From assembly GCF_002834235.1 (NCBI RefSeq), contig NZ_NNBY01000042.1:47801-111800 (forward strand): 64,000 nucleotides of DNA, written 5' to 3'. Below the pieces are notes generated by a model. That model saw only the letters and a list, made by a program, of their open reading frames with translations. It made no database searches and was not told where the DNA came from. Position 1 is the stretch's first letter. Every line of letters begins with the position of its first letter. This stretch comes from Ruminococcus bromii (GTDB lineage: Bacteria; Bacillota; Clostridia; Oscillospirales; Acutalibacteraceae). This document shows positions 57,801 to 64,000 of the stretch, in pieces. The translations under genes and the position numbers were made by a program.

Positions 57801-59434
57801 GGATTGCAAAAACCCGTCATTCAACACCGGGTGTATCGCTCATCTCTCCCCCACCGCACCACGACATTTACTCAATCGAGGACCTTGCACAGCTTATCTA
57901 CGACCTCAAAAATTCTAACAAAGATGCAAGAATCTCTGTTAAGCTCGTTTCGGAATGCGGTGTAGGTACGGTTGCCGCAGGCGTTGCAAAAGCAGGTGCA
58001 GGCGTAATCCTTATTTCAGGTTATGACGGCGGTACAGGCGCTGCTCCGAGAAACTCAATCTACAATGCAGGTCTGCCGTGGGAACTCGGTCTTGCCGAGG
58101 CTCATCAGACGCTCATTATGAACGACCTTCGTAACAAGGTTGTTATTGAAACCGACGGTAAGCTTATGAACGGCCGTGATGTTGCAATTGCAGCAATGCT
58201 CGGTGCAGAGGAATTCGGTTTTGCAACTGCTCCGCTTGTAACTCTCGGTTGTGCAATGATGAGAGTATGTAACCTTGATACCTGCCCGTTCGGTGTTGCC
58301 ACACAGAACCCCGAGCTCAGAAAAAGATTCTGCGGCAAGCCCGAATATGTAATAAACTTTATGAAGTTTGTAGCAAGCGAACTTCGTGAATATATGTCAA
58401 AGCTCGGTGTAAAAACCGTTGATGAGCTTGTCGGAAGAATTGACCTCATCAAGAGAAAAGAAGGCATTACAGGACAGGCTGCCGAGGTTGACCTTTCTAA
58501 CATTCTTGATACAAACTTTGTTTCGGAAAAGGTTGAATACAACAAAAAGAGCCTTTATGATTTCAAGCTTGAATCAACACTTGACGAGAGAATCCTCTGC
58601 AAAGAATTTGCAAAGGTTCTTGCAAAAGGCACAAAGAAAAAGGTTGAAGTCAATGTTAAGAACACTGACCGTTCATTCGGTACAATCTTCGGTTCCGAGG
58701 TTACAAGAAAGCATTACAACAACCTTGATGACGATACATTTACAGTAGTCTGCAACGGTTCGGGCGGTCAGAGCTTTGGCGCATTCATTCCAAAGGGACT
58801 CACACTTGAACTTGTGGGCGACTCAAACGACTACTTCGGCAAGGGACTTTCAGGCGGTAAGCTGGTGGTTTATCCTCCGAAGAACTCAACATTTGACGCA
58901 GGTAACAACATCATCATCGGTAATGTTGCACTTTACGGCGCAACAAGCGGCAAGGCATTTATCAACGGTGTTGCAGGCGAGCGTTTCTGCGTAAGAAACT
59001 CAGGCGCAACGGCAGTTGTTGAGGGTGTCGGCGACCACGGTTGTGAATATATGACAGGCGGCAGAGTTGTTGTTATAGGCAAAACAGGCAAAAACTTTGC
59101 AGCAGGTATGTCAGGCGGTGTTGCCTATGTTCTTGATGAAGAAAGAGATCTTTACACAAAGCTCAACAAAGAAATGGTTCTCTTCTCTGAGGTAACAGAA
59201 AAGTACGATATAATCGAACTCAAGACGCTTATTGAAGAACATGTTGCAGCAACAGGTTCACAGAGAGGCAAGAAAATCCTTGATAACTTTGACGAGTATC
59301 TTCCGAAATTCAAGAAGATTATTCCGCACGACTACAAGAGAATGATGGCTGCAATTGCCGCTTATGAAGAAAAAGGTCTTACAAACGAGCAGGCACAGAT
59401 TGAAGCTTTCTACGAAATTGTGAATAATAAATAA
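54893..59434 (+). CDS. gltB: Glutamate synthase, large subunit
   Basis: Transfers the amide of glutamine to 2-oxoglutarate. 1513 aa. N-terminal class II amidotransferase: DNCGIGAVVN with the nucleophile Cys at about residue 22, so the first 21 residues would be cleaved; VHSRFSTNTNPSWQRAHPNRMI, trimmed to RFSTNTNPSWQRAHP, and HNGEINTIRGN. Then the central domain, the FMN synthase barrel (SNSGEGGESLERL, KPGEGGHLPGKKV, SGYDGGTGAAP) and the [3Fe-4S] cysteines in GCAMMRVCNLDTCPFG; C-terminal GXGXG helix domain. AGGAAAGGG precedes the ATG. Confidence 0.97.
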   Translation: MEQTVRENNKTLYSPKFEHDNCGIGAVVNIKGIKSHDTVANALTIVETLEHRAGKDAEGKTGDGVGILLQISHKFFKKAAAEIGIKLGSERDYAVGMFFFPQNELARNQAKKMFEIIAEKEGLTVLGWRNVPSKPEVLGHRAVECMPAIMQCFIKRPHGVKRGLPFDRKLYVARRVFEQSNEDTYVVSLSSRTIVYKGMFLVGDLRNFFLDLQDEDYESAIAMVHSRFSTNTNPSWQRAHPNRMIVHNGEINTIRGNADKMLAREETMRSEHLKGDLDKVIPVVNTEGSDSAMLDNTLEFLVMSGMELPLAVMITIPEPWDNNGTMSQKRKDFYQYYATMMEPWDGPASILFSDGDIMGAVLDRNGLRPSRYYITDDGNLILSSEVGALPIDPAKIVTKERLRPGKMLLVDTVQGRLIDDDELKEYYASKQPYGEWLDSNLVCLKDLKIPNMKVEEHSYKERQKLQKAFGYTYEDVMTSILPMAKNGTESIAAMGTDSPLAVLSKEPQPLFNYFKQLFAQVTNPPIDAIREEVVTSTTIYIGEDGNILEERPENCKVMKIHNPILTSTDILKIKNMHIPGFKVAVIPILYYKNTRLSKAVKRLFIEADKAYNDGANILILSDRGVDENHLAIPSLLAVSALHQHLVATKKRTSLAMILESGEPREVHHFATLLGYGASAINPYLAQETIHELIGDDLLDKDYYAAVDDYNSAVLHGIVKIASKMGISTIQSYHGSQIFEAIGIGKDVIDEYFTGTVSRIGGITIKDIEKNVDKLHTAAFDPLDLGVSDELESRGSHKFRSGKEEHLYNPQTIYMLQQATRTGDYELYKKYSHMISEEMDPVNIRGLFDFNFAETPVPLDEVESVDSIVKRFKTGAMSYGSISQEAHETLAIAMNQLHGKSNSGEGGESLERLLTKGQKVDRCSAIKQVASGRFGVTSRYLTSANEIQIKMAQGAKPGEGGHLPGKKVYPWIAKTRHSTPGVSLISPPPHHDIYSIEDLAQLIYDLKNSNKDARISVKLVSECGVGTVAAGVAKAGAGVILISGYDGGTGAAPRNSIYNAGLPWELGLAEAHQTLIMNDLRNKVVIETDGKLMNGRDVAIAAMLGAEEFGFATAPLVTLGCAMMRVCNLDTCPFGVATQNPELRKRFCGKPEYVINFMKFVASELREYMSKLGVKTVDELVGRIDLIKRKEGITGQAAEVDLSNILDTNFVSEKVEYNKKSLYDFKLESTLDERILCKEFAKVLAKGTKKKVEVNVKNTDRSFGTIFGSEVTRKHYNNLDDDTFTVVCNGSGGQSFGAFIPKGLTLELVGDSNDYFGKGLSGGKLVVYPPKNSTFDAGNNIIIGNVALYGATSGKAFINGVAGERFCVRNSGATAVVEGVGDHGCEYMTGGRVVVIGKTGKNFAAGMSGGVAYVLDEERDLYTKLNKEMVLFSEVTEKYDIIELKTLIEEHVAATGSQRGKKILDNFDEYLPKFKKIIPHDYKRMMAAIAAYEEKGLTNEQAQIEAFYEIVNNK

Positions 59435-59447
59435 GGAGGGGATATTT

Positions 59448-60932
59448 ATGGGAAAGCCAACAGGATTTATGGAATATAAGCGTGAGGATGCCCCGGCATA
59501 CTCCGTAAAAGAAAGAATCAAAAATTTTGACGAATTTCACGATCCCCTCAGCAAAGAGGATCAGCAAAAACAGGGTGCAAGATGCATGGACTGCGGCGTG
59601 CCTTTCTGTCAGGCAGGAATGCAGATTGGTTCTGCATTCTCAGGCTGTCCGCTTAACAACCTCATTCCCGAATGGAATGACCTCATCTACAAGGGCAACT
59701 GGGAACAGGCTTACAACCGTCTTAAAGTTACAAACAACTTCCCCGAATTCACATCCCGTGTATGTCCCGCTCTCTGTGAAAAGGCATGCACCTGCGGTGC
59801 AAACGGTGACGCTGTCAGCGTAAGAGCCAACGAATACGGAATCATTGAAAATGCCTATGAAGAAGGTCTTGCAGACGCAAGAATTCCAAAGGTAAGAACA
59901 GGCAAGAAAATTGCAATCATCGGTTCGGGTCCATCGGGACTTGCCGCTGCCGATCAGCTCAATCAGCGTGGTCACTCTGTAACTGTATTTGAACGCAATG
60001 ACAGAGTAGGCGGTCTGCTTATGTACGGCATTCCGAATATGAAGCTTGAAAAAGATGTTATCGAACGCAAGATTAACATTATGGAAGAAGAAGGCGTAAC
60101 CTTTGAAACCTGCTCAAATGTCGGCAAAGACATCAAGGCAAGCGAAATTCTCAAGGACTTTGACCGTGTAATCCTTGCTTGCGGTGCATCAAATCCGAGA
60201 GATATCAAAGTTCCCGGCAGAGAGGCTAACGGCATTCACTTTGCCGTTGACTTCCTCAAATCAACAACAAAGTCACTTCTTGACTGCAACCTCAGAGAGG
60301 GTACATTCATCAGCGCAAAAGGCAAGAATGTAATGGTAATCGGCGGCGGCGACACAGGTAACGACTGCGTCGGCACAAGCATCAGACACGGTGCAAAATC
60401 CGTTCTTCAGCTTGAAATGATGCCTAAACTTCCCGACACAAGAAGTGCCGATAACCCATGGCCGCAATGGCCGAGAGTCTGCAAAACAGACTACGGTCAG
60501 GAAGAGGCTATTGAAGTTTACGGTCACGATCCACGAGTTTATCAGACAACCGTTAAGCAGTTCATTGCTGACAAGAACGGTAATCTTGTAGGTGCGGAGC
60601 TTGTTAAGCTTAAACCCGAAAAGGATGCTAAAACAGGCAGACTTATGATGAAAGAGGTTGAAGGCTCAGAATACAAGGTTGATGTTGAACTCGTACTCAT
60701 TGCGGCGGGATTCCTCGGCAGCGAAAACTATGTAACCAAGGCATTCGGTGTTGAAACAAACGCAAGAACCAATGTTGCAACGGCAGAAGGCTCACACAAG
60801 ACAAATGTTGAAAATGTATTTGTTACAGGCGATATGCACAGAGGACAGTCACTTGTTGTCTGGGCGATTCGTGAGGGCAGAGATGTTGCCAAAGAGGTTG
60901 ACGAAAGCCTTATGGGATACACAAATCTTTAA
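59448..60932 (+). CDS. gltD: Glutamate synthase, small subunit
   Basis: Passes electrons from NAD(P)H through FAD and two [4Fe-4S] clusters to GltB. 494 aa. Cysteine clusters CMDCGVPFC, SGCPLNNLIPEWND and CPALCEKACTCG (about residues 45-115), FAD motif IAIIGSGPSGLAAADQL, NAD(P) motif VIGGGDTGNDCVG, and the FAD end GDMHRGQSLVVWAIREGR. Starts 13 bases after gltB with AAGGAGGGG upstream. Confidence 0.97.
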   Translation: MGKPTGFMEYKREDAPAYSVKERIKNFDEFHDPLSKEDQQKQGARCMDCGVPFCQAGMQIGSAFSGCPLNNLIPEWNDLIYKGNWEQAYNRLKVTNNFPEFTSRVCPALCEKACTCGANGDAVSVRANEYGIIENAYEEGLADARIPKVRTGKKIAIIGSGPSGLAAADQLNQRGHSVTVFERNDRVGGLLMYGIPNMKLEKDVIERKINIMEEEGVTFETCSNVGKDIKASEILKDFDRVILACGASNPRDIKVPGREANGIHFAVDFLKSTTKSLLDCNLREGTFISAKGKNVMVIGGGDTGNDCVGTSIRHGAKSVLQLEMMPKLPDTRSADNPWPQWPRVCKTDYGQEEAIEVYGHDPRVYQTTVKQFIADKNGNLVGAELVKLKPEKDAKTGRLMMKEVEGSEYKVDVELVLIAAGFLGSENYVTKAFGVETNARTNVATAEGSHKTNVENVFVTGDMHRGQSLVVWAIREGRDVAKEVDESLMGYTNL

Positions 60933-60992
60933 TTGATTACAAATAACCTGATAATCCTCAATTTTTCGATATACCGGTTAATAATCAGAAAG

Positions 60993-61026
60993 CGCAGGAG
61001 CGGATTTCCCTCCTGCGTTTTTCTTT
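60993..61026 (+). terminator. Terminator of gltBD
   Basis: CGCAGGAG pairs with CTCCTGCG; TTTTTCTTT follows. Confidence 0.88.
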
Positions 61027-61047
61027 GTCATTTAGGGTTTGTTTCTG

Positions 61048-61076
61048 TTGCATATCAATATGATTGATGATAAAAT
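61048..61076 (+). promoter_or_regulatory. Promoter of the rRNA methyltransferase gene
   Basis: TTGCAT (61048-61053), 17 bases, TAAAAT (61071-61076), 40 bases before the ATG. Confidence 0.6.
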
Positions 61077-61115
61077 AAAGGATATATACAATGCAATAAA
61101 ATGTGAGGAAATATT

Positions 61116-62285
61116 ATGAGTAACAGACCTGAAACCAATAAACAAAGCTGTCCCGTTTACAAAAAATGCGGCGGTTGTCAACTGCAAAATCTGTCATATC
61201 CCGAACAGCTTGAATTCAAGCAGAGGAAAGTCGAAAAACTTCTCAAACGCTTTTGCATCGTTGAAAAAATTATCGGAATGAAAACTCCCTACCACTACCG
61301 CAACAAGGTTCAGGCGGCTTTTTATACGGACAAAAAGGGCAAAATCATTTCGGGTGTGTATCAGTCGGGCAGTCATCATGTTGTCGGAATTGACAGCTGT
61401 CAGACAGAGGATGTTATTGCCGACAAAATCATCGTTGCAGTACGCAAGCTCCTCCCCTCTTTCAGAATGACAACCTATAACGAGGACACAGGCAAAGGTT
61501 TTCTCCGTCACATTCTTGTGAAAAGAGGCTTTGCAACAAATCAGATTATGCTTGTGCTTGTGACAGGTACACCTGTTTTTCCGTCAAAAAACAATTTTGT
61601 AAAAGCGATTCTGAAACAGTTTCCCGAAATCACAACCATTGTGCAAAATATAAACCCCTACCGCACCAACCTTGTACTCGGTGACAATCAGAAAGTACTG
61701 TACGGCAAGGGTTATATTGAGGATATTCTCTGCGGTTGCAGGTTCAGAATTTCGCCGAAAAGCTTTTACCAAATTAACCCCGTTCAAACCGAAGTTTTGT
61801 ACGGCAAAGCAATTGAATTTGCAAATCTCAAAGGCAACGAAATCGTGCTTGACACCTACTGCGGAATCGGCACAATCGGCATAATTGCCGCCAAAAACGG
61901 CGCAGGCAATGTTATCGGTGCAGAACTTAACGGCGATGCCGTGAGGGATGCAATCGTAAATGCAAGAGCAAATAATCTGAAAAATATCCGTTTCTACAAA
62001 GCCGATGCGGGCGAGTTCATGAGAGAAGCTGCAGACGAGGACGAAAAGCCCGATGTTGTGTTTATGGATCCGCCAAGGGCCGGAAGTGACCGAAAATTTC
62101 TCGACTCACTAATCAAAATGTCTCCGAAAAAGGTTGTCTATGTTTCCTGCAACCCCGAAACATTGGCAAGAGATTTAGCCTACCTAACCCAAAACAGCCC
62201 CTACAAAGCCCAAAAAATCCAACCCGTAGATATGTTCCCCCACACAGCACATATTGAGACTGTTGTATTGATGTCAAAAAAATAA
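61116..62285 (+). CDS. rlmD: 23S rRNA (uracil-C5)-methyltransferase, RlmD/RumA family
   Basis: SAM-dependent methylation of a uracil in 23S rRNA. 389 aa. N-terminal [4Fe-4S] motif CPVYKKCGGCQLQN (residues 11-24), NKVQAAF, SAM site VLDTYCGIGTIGIIAA, FMDPPRAGSDRK, and catalytic Cys in YVSCNPETLARDL. Most family members have a TRAM domain of about 60 residues before the cluster; it is absent here. It could instead be an RlmC- or RlmCD-type enzyme; the target uracil is not certain. Its 3' end is part of the duplication at 62253-62387. Confidence 0.92.
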   Translation: MSNRPETNKQSCPVYKKCGGCQLQNLSYPEQLEFKQRKVEKLLKRFCIVEKIIGMKTPYHYRNKVQAAFYTDKKGKIISGVYQSGSHHVVGIDSCQTEDVIADKIIVAVRKLLPSFRMTTYNEDTGKGFLRHILVKRGFATNQIMLVLVTGTPVFPSKNNFVKAILKQFPEITTIVQNINPYRTNLVLGDNQKVLYGKGYIEDILCGCRFRISPKSFYQINPVQTEVLYGKAIEFANLKGNEIVLDTYCGIGTIGIIAAKNGAGNVIGAELNGDAVRDAIVNARANNLKNIRFYKADAGEFMREAADEDEKPDVVFMDPPRAGSDRKFLDSLIKMSPKKVVYVSCNPETLARDLAYLTQNSPYKAQKIQPVDMFPHTAHIETVVLMSKK

Positions 62286-62387
62286 TTAAGCAATATAAAA
62301 TTCGGCTTGTTTACTGACTTTTGCAGCAGTTTAAATTATACGCACAACTGCTGCAAATGCTTGGCTATATCTTGTGGAAACATATCC
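62253..62387 (+). repeat. Direct repeat copy 1 (135 bp), 3' end of rlmD plus downstream
   Basis: Near-identical to 62969-63103, offset 716 bases. Begins inside the last codons of rlmD (HIETVVLMS) and goes on through the stop, AATTAAGCAATATAAAATTC and the dyad at 62320-62357 to AAACATATCC. Confidence 0.9.
62320..62357. terminator. 12-bp dyad after rlmD, present in both repeat copies
   Basis: TTTGCAGCAGTT pairs with AACTGCTGCAAA around a 14-base loop. A poor U-run follows (TGCTTGGC), so it may be a weak terminator. The second copy is at 63036-63073. Confidence 0.5.
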
Positions 62388-62493
62388 AACGCAAAATTTC
62401 GTTCAGGTTGTAACCTCGGATTAGATAATGCAAATTGAGTGAGTGGATTAGATATCAGGGTGTTTGGAGAGAATTTTATAGGACAAAAATCTG

Positions 62494-62522
62494 ACGGTCA
62501 ATCCTGCAATTCGACCGTTTTG
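62494..62522 (+). other. Hairpin upstream of the small membrane protein gene
   Basis: ACGGTC pairs with GACCGT, followed by TTTTGA. It could be a short terminator or the edge of the inserted segment. A tiny frame of ten codons (MNSEIDVNRN) with GAGGGG upstream follows at 62531. Confidence 0.35.
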
Positions 62523-62593
62523 AGGGGTTAATGAACAGTGAAATAGATGTTAATAGAAATTAGATAAATCGGAATTTATGGAGGATAAAGCTG

Positions 62594-62767
62594 ATGAACA
62601 ACAAAAGGATAATTATAGGAGTCACTATCGGAATAATCGCAGCAATACTTTGGAGCGTTGTTTTTATAAATGTCTTAAATAGCATGGCTGGAATTGGAAT
62701 CGGAATATGTCTGGGTATATCTTTTGGTATATCTGGCAGTCTTATTTTTTCAAAAAAAGATAAATGA
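62594..62767 (+). CDS. Small two-helix, glycine-rich membrane protein, unknown
   Basis: 57 aa. Two hydrophobic helices (IIIGVTIGIIAAILWSVVF, residues 6-24; AGIGIGICLGISFGISGSLIF, about 32-52, with GxGxG/GxxxG packing motifs) and a charged end SKKDK. GGAGG lies nine bases before the ATG. Similar glycine-zipper mini-proteins occur in Firmicutes, but I know no function. It lies between the two 135-bp repeats, so it may have arrived with the insertion. A hairpin (AAGGGAA/TTCCCTT, 62894-62923) lies downstream. Confidence 0.65.
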   Translation: MNNKRIIIGVTIGIIAAILWSVVFINVLNSMAGIGIGICLGISFGISGSLIFSKKDK

Positions 62768-62950
62768 TGATACAACTTCCAGTTTGTAGGGATGACATGA
62801 AAAATGAAGTTTAAGGAACAGAGCTTTACCCTGTTTGCCTATACAAATTATAGGACAATTCAAGGTTGTCACAGGCTCTAACCACTAGATTTTAAGGGAA
62901 AAGGTGCGTTTCACCATTCCCTTGTACAATAGGGGTTGAGTATGTTTTTC

Positions 62951-63001
62951 GTTGAACAACCGTGCCACATTGAGACCGTAGTCTTGATGTCAAGAAAATA
63001 A
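62951..63001 (+). pseudogene. Fragment of a second methyltransferase 3' end
   Basis: In frame: VEQPCHIETVVLMSRK followed by a stop. It matches the end of the rlmD product (HIETVVLMSKK) and sits at the head of repeat copy 2. No upstream part of the gene remains. Confidence 0.75.
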
Positions 63002-63103
63002 TTAAGCAATATAAAATTTGGCTTGTTTGCTGACTTTTGCAGCAGTTTAAATTATACGCACAACTGCTGCAAATGCTTGGCTGTATCTTGCAGAAACATA
63101 TCC
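62969..63103 (+). repeat. Direct repeat copy 2 (135 bp)
   Basis: Second copy of 62253-62387 with only a few substitutions; ends AAACATATCC. From 63104 to 63275 I see no gene; it contains scattered TTAG motifs (GTTAGCGTTATGTTAGCC). Confidence 0.9.
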
Positions 63104-63275
63104 GCTAATGTTAGGTATCTAAACAGCACAAAACAATTCGAATTAGATACAGTGGCTTTGTTTTTATCGGGGTACCCCTATTTATTGACACTTAGCCTGC
63201 TTAGTTAGCGTTATGTTAGCCAACTGTTAGACAAACAGATTTTCAGAGGGGTTTTATCCCTGCTGAACGCAAAAG

Positions 63276-63312
63276 AAAAACGCCCTAAACTTCAATGTTT
63301 AAGGCGTTTTTT
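63276..63312 (-). terminator. Terminator after the tRNA genes
   Basis: AAAAACGCC (63276-63284) pairs with GGCGTTTTT (63303-63311), with an inner CTAAAC/GTTTAA pairing; T-runs occur on both strands. Confidence 0.85.
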
Positions 63313-63317
63313 AAGCT

Positions 63318-63402
63318 TGGTGGGAGAAGATGGATTCGAACCATCGAAGCGAAACGCAACAGATTTACAGTCTGCCCCCTTTGGCCACTCGGGAATTCTC
63401 CC
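63318..63402 (-). tRNA. tRNA-Tyr (anticodon GTA)
   Basis: 85 bases with an encoded CCA. Acceptor GGGAGAA pairs with TTCTCCC; anticodon loop CTGTAAA gives GTA; a long variable arm (about GTTGCGTTTCGCTTC) fits tRNA-Tyr; T-arm GGTTCGAATCC. Confidence 0.95.
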
Positions 63403-63424
63403 ATATCAAGTTTTTCAAAAATCA

Positions 63425-63450
63425 AAGCCTACTGCCTAAACAGTAGGCTT
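63425..63450 (-). other. Hairpin between tRNA-Thr and tRNA-Tyr
   Basis: AAGCCTACTG pairs with CAGTAGGCTT around a six-base loop; TGATTTTTG follows on the minus strand. It may be a leaky terminator or a processing hairpin. Confidence 0.55.
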
Positions 63451-63453
63451 CAA

Positions 63454-63529
63454 TGGAGCTGGTGGACGGACTTGAACCCCCGACCTGCTGATTACAAATC
63501 AGCTGCTCTACCAACTGAGCTACACCAGC
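63454..63529 (-). tRNA. tRNA-Thr (anticodon TGT)
   Basis: 76 bases with an encoded CCA. Acceptor GCTGGTG pairs with CACCAGC; D-arm AGCTCAGTTGGTAGAGC; anticodon stem CTGAT/ATCAG around TTTGTAA (anticodon TGT); T-arm GGGGGTTCAAGTCCGTC. Confidence 0.96.
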
Positions 63530-63579
63530 GAATTTAGCATTTGCTCTCGCATTCACTCTTTAATTTCGAGTGCTTATAT

Positions 63580-63608
63580 AATATATCACATTCTTCATCA
63601 TTTGTCAA
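63580..63608 (-). promoter_or_regulatory. Promoter of tRNA-Thr and tRNA-Tyr
   Basis: TTGACA (63603-63608), 17 bases, TATATT (63580-63585) on the minus strand, about 50 bases before tRNA-Thr. Confidence 0.75.
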
Positions 63609-64000
63609 CACTTTTTTCAAATTTTTTTAATTTTTTTGAAGCATTTTCATTTTTTGAAGATGTCCTCGAATGAGTCAGCTTGACTATTATATCATCCTCA
63701 ATCATATTCGTCAAGGGTTTTTGCAAAAAAATTTTTCATTGTATTTTTCAACAAAATATCCTATGAATTTTTTGTCGCTCCGTTGCTAAATTGCAAACCT
63801 TTCGGTTTACAGCCAAATTAAATTCACTTTTGCTGTCCGCCAGGACAATTTAGCTATCCGTAGGATAATTTAGCTGAAAAAAGCACGCCCCCGTAGGGTG
63901 TCACACTTTCATCTTATCACTACTTCTGCCCGAAGTACTTTGTGCGGATTTAAACTTTCCGCCTCGCTTGTTGCGTCCTGTGCATAGCTATGCCTCCATA
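63609..64000. other. Gene-free end of window with short repeated hairpins
   Basis: No frame worth calling. 63609-63780 is AT-rich with T- and A-runs. 63785-63875 contains a cluster of small hairpins: AAACC/GGTTT (63795-63808), TGTCC/GGACA (63834-63847) and TATCC/GGATA (63855-63867), the latter two each followed by ATTTAGCT, with GCTAAATTG in inverse form at 63785. 63876-64000 shows nothing I can name. Confidence 0.55.

Noticed and set aside
63104..63275. dif-like or att-like site from repeated TTAG motifs near tRNA genes
   Set aside because: No 28-bp XerC/XerD-type arrangement and no integrase in the window; the motifs are too short.

Overview
The window looks like a chromosome segment of a low-to-mid GC Gram-positive anaerobe of the class Clostridia, most likely a Ruminococcus close to the starch-degrading Ruminococcus bromii. 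The reasons are: anaerobic enzymes only (class III ribonucleotide reductase NrdDG, a group-B-like [FeFe] hydrogenase); FabK instead of FabI; type III glutamine synthetase; the LL-diaminopimelate aminotransferase route (DapL); a BofC-like protein, which hints at sporulation; and two secreted dockerin proteins. One of these has the architecture of the R. bromii amylosome starch-binding protein Sas20. No phage, IS element or CRISPR array was seen. Most of the window is housekeeping core with good ribosome-binding sites and canonical sigma-A promoters.

Layout. 1-2.3 kb (minus): rpmG-secE-nusG-rplK-rplA, cut by the window edge. 2.3-6.3 kb: an unknown 262-aa protein diverging from murI-ywiB-argS. 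6.5-10.9 kb: accessory stretch with a dockerin-only secreted protein, an XRE regulator whose upstream region is duplicated, a DUF218 protein plus hydrogenase operon, and a small zinc-ribbon membrane protein. 11-18.8 kb (minus): a complete type II fatty-acid operon fabK-fabD-fabG-fabF-accB-fabZ-accC-accD-accA. 19-24.7 kb: a BofC-like protein, a class A PBP with a Gly-rich tail, hom and lysC. 24.8-29.3 kb: a Q/N-rich zinc-ribbon protein, nrdDG, and a divergent Crp/Fnr regulator. 29.6-35.4 kb: fructose operon fruR-fruK-fruA joined to ptsH-ptsI. 35.5-41.2 kb: queH, a HAD phosphatase, a cyclase-family hydrolase, the Sas20-like protein and glyS. 41.3-60.9 kb: a nitrogen and glutamine block, with (minus) glnN, amt-PII, an ANTAR regulator, carA, carB-dapF, pyrG and dapL, and (plus) gltB-gltD. 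61.1-64 kb: an rRNA methyltransferase, a 135-bp direct repeat flanking a small membrane-protein gene, and tRNA-Thr and tRNA-Tyr.

How the parts work together. GltBD and GlnN assimilate ammonium imported by the Amt-PII fusion. CarA and PyrG spend glutamine. The ANTAR protein sits directly upstream of carA. Both glnN and amt are preceded by an intrinsic terminator whose 5' strand can instead form a small hairpin with a hexaloop having A at position 1 and G at position 4, the signature expected for ANTAR-mediated antitermination. DapL and DapF are two steps of one pathway encoded in the same operon.

The most unusual items are: (1) carB and dapF form one continuous 1350-codon reading frame with no stop between them, but with a strong internal ribosome-binding site at the dapF start; (2) the paired ANTAR-type attenuators, with a cognate regulator that lacks the receiver phospho-acceptor aspartate; (3) a perfect palindrome placed both over the -35 of the Crp/Fnr gene and about 41.5 bases upstream of the predicted nrdD start; (4) an internal start in lysC at codon 246; (5) a highly structured 280-base leader in front of gltB.
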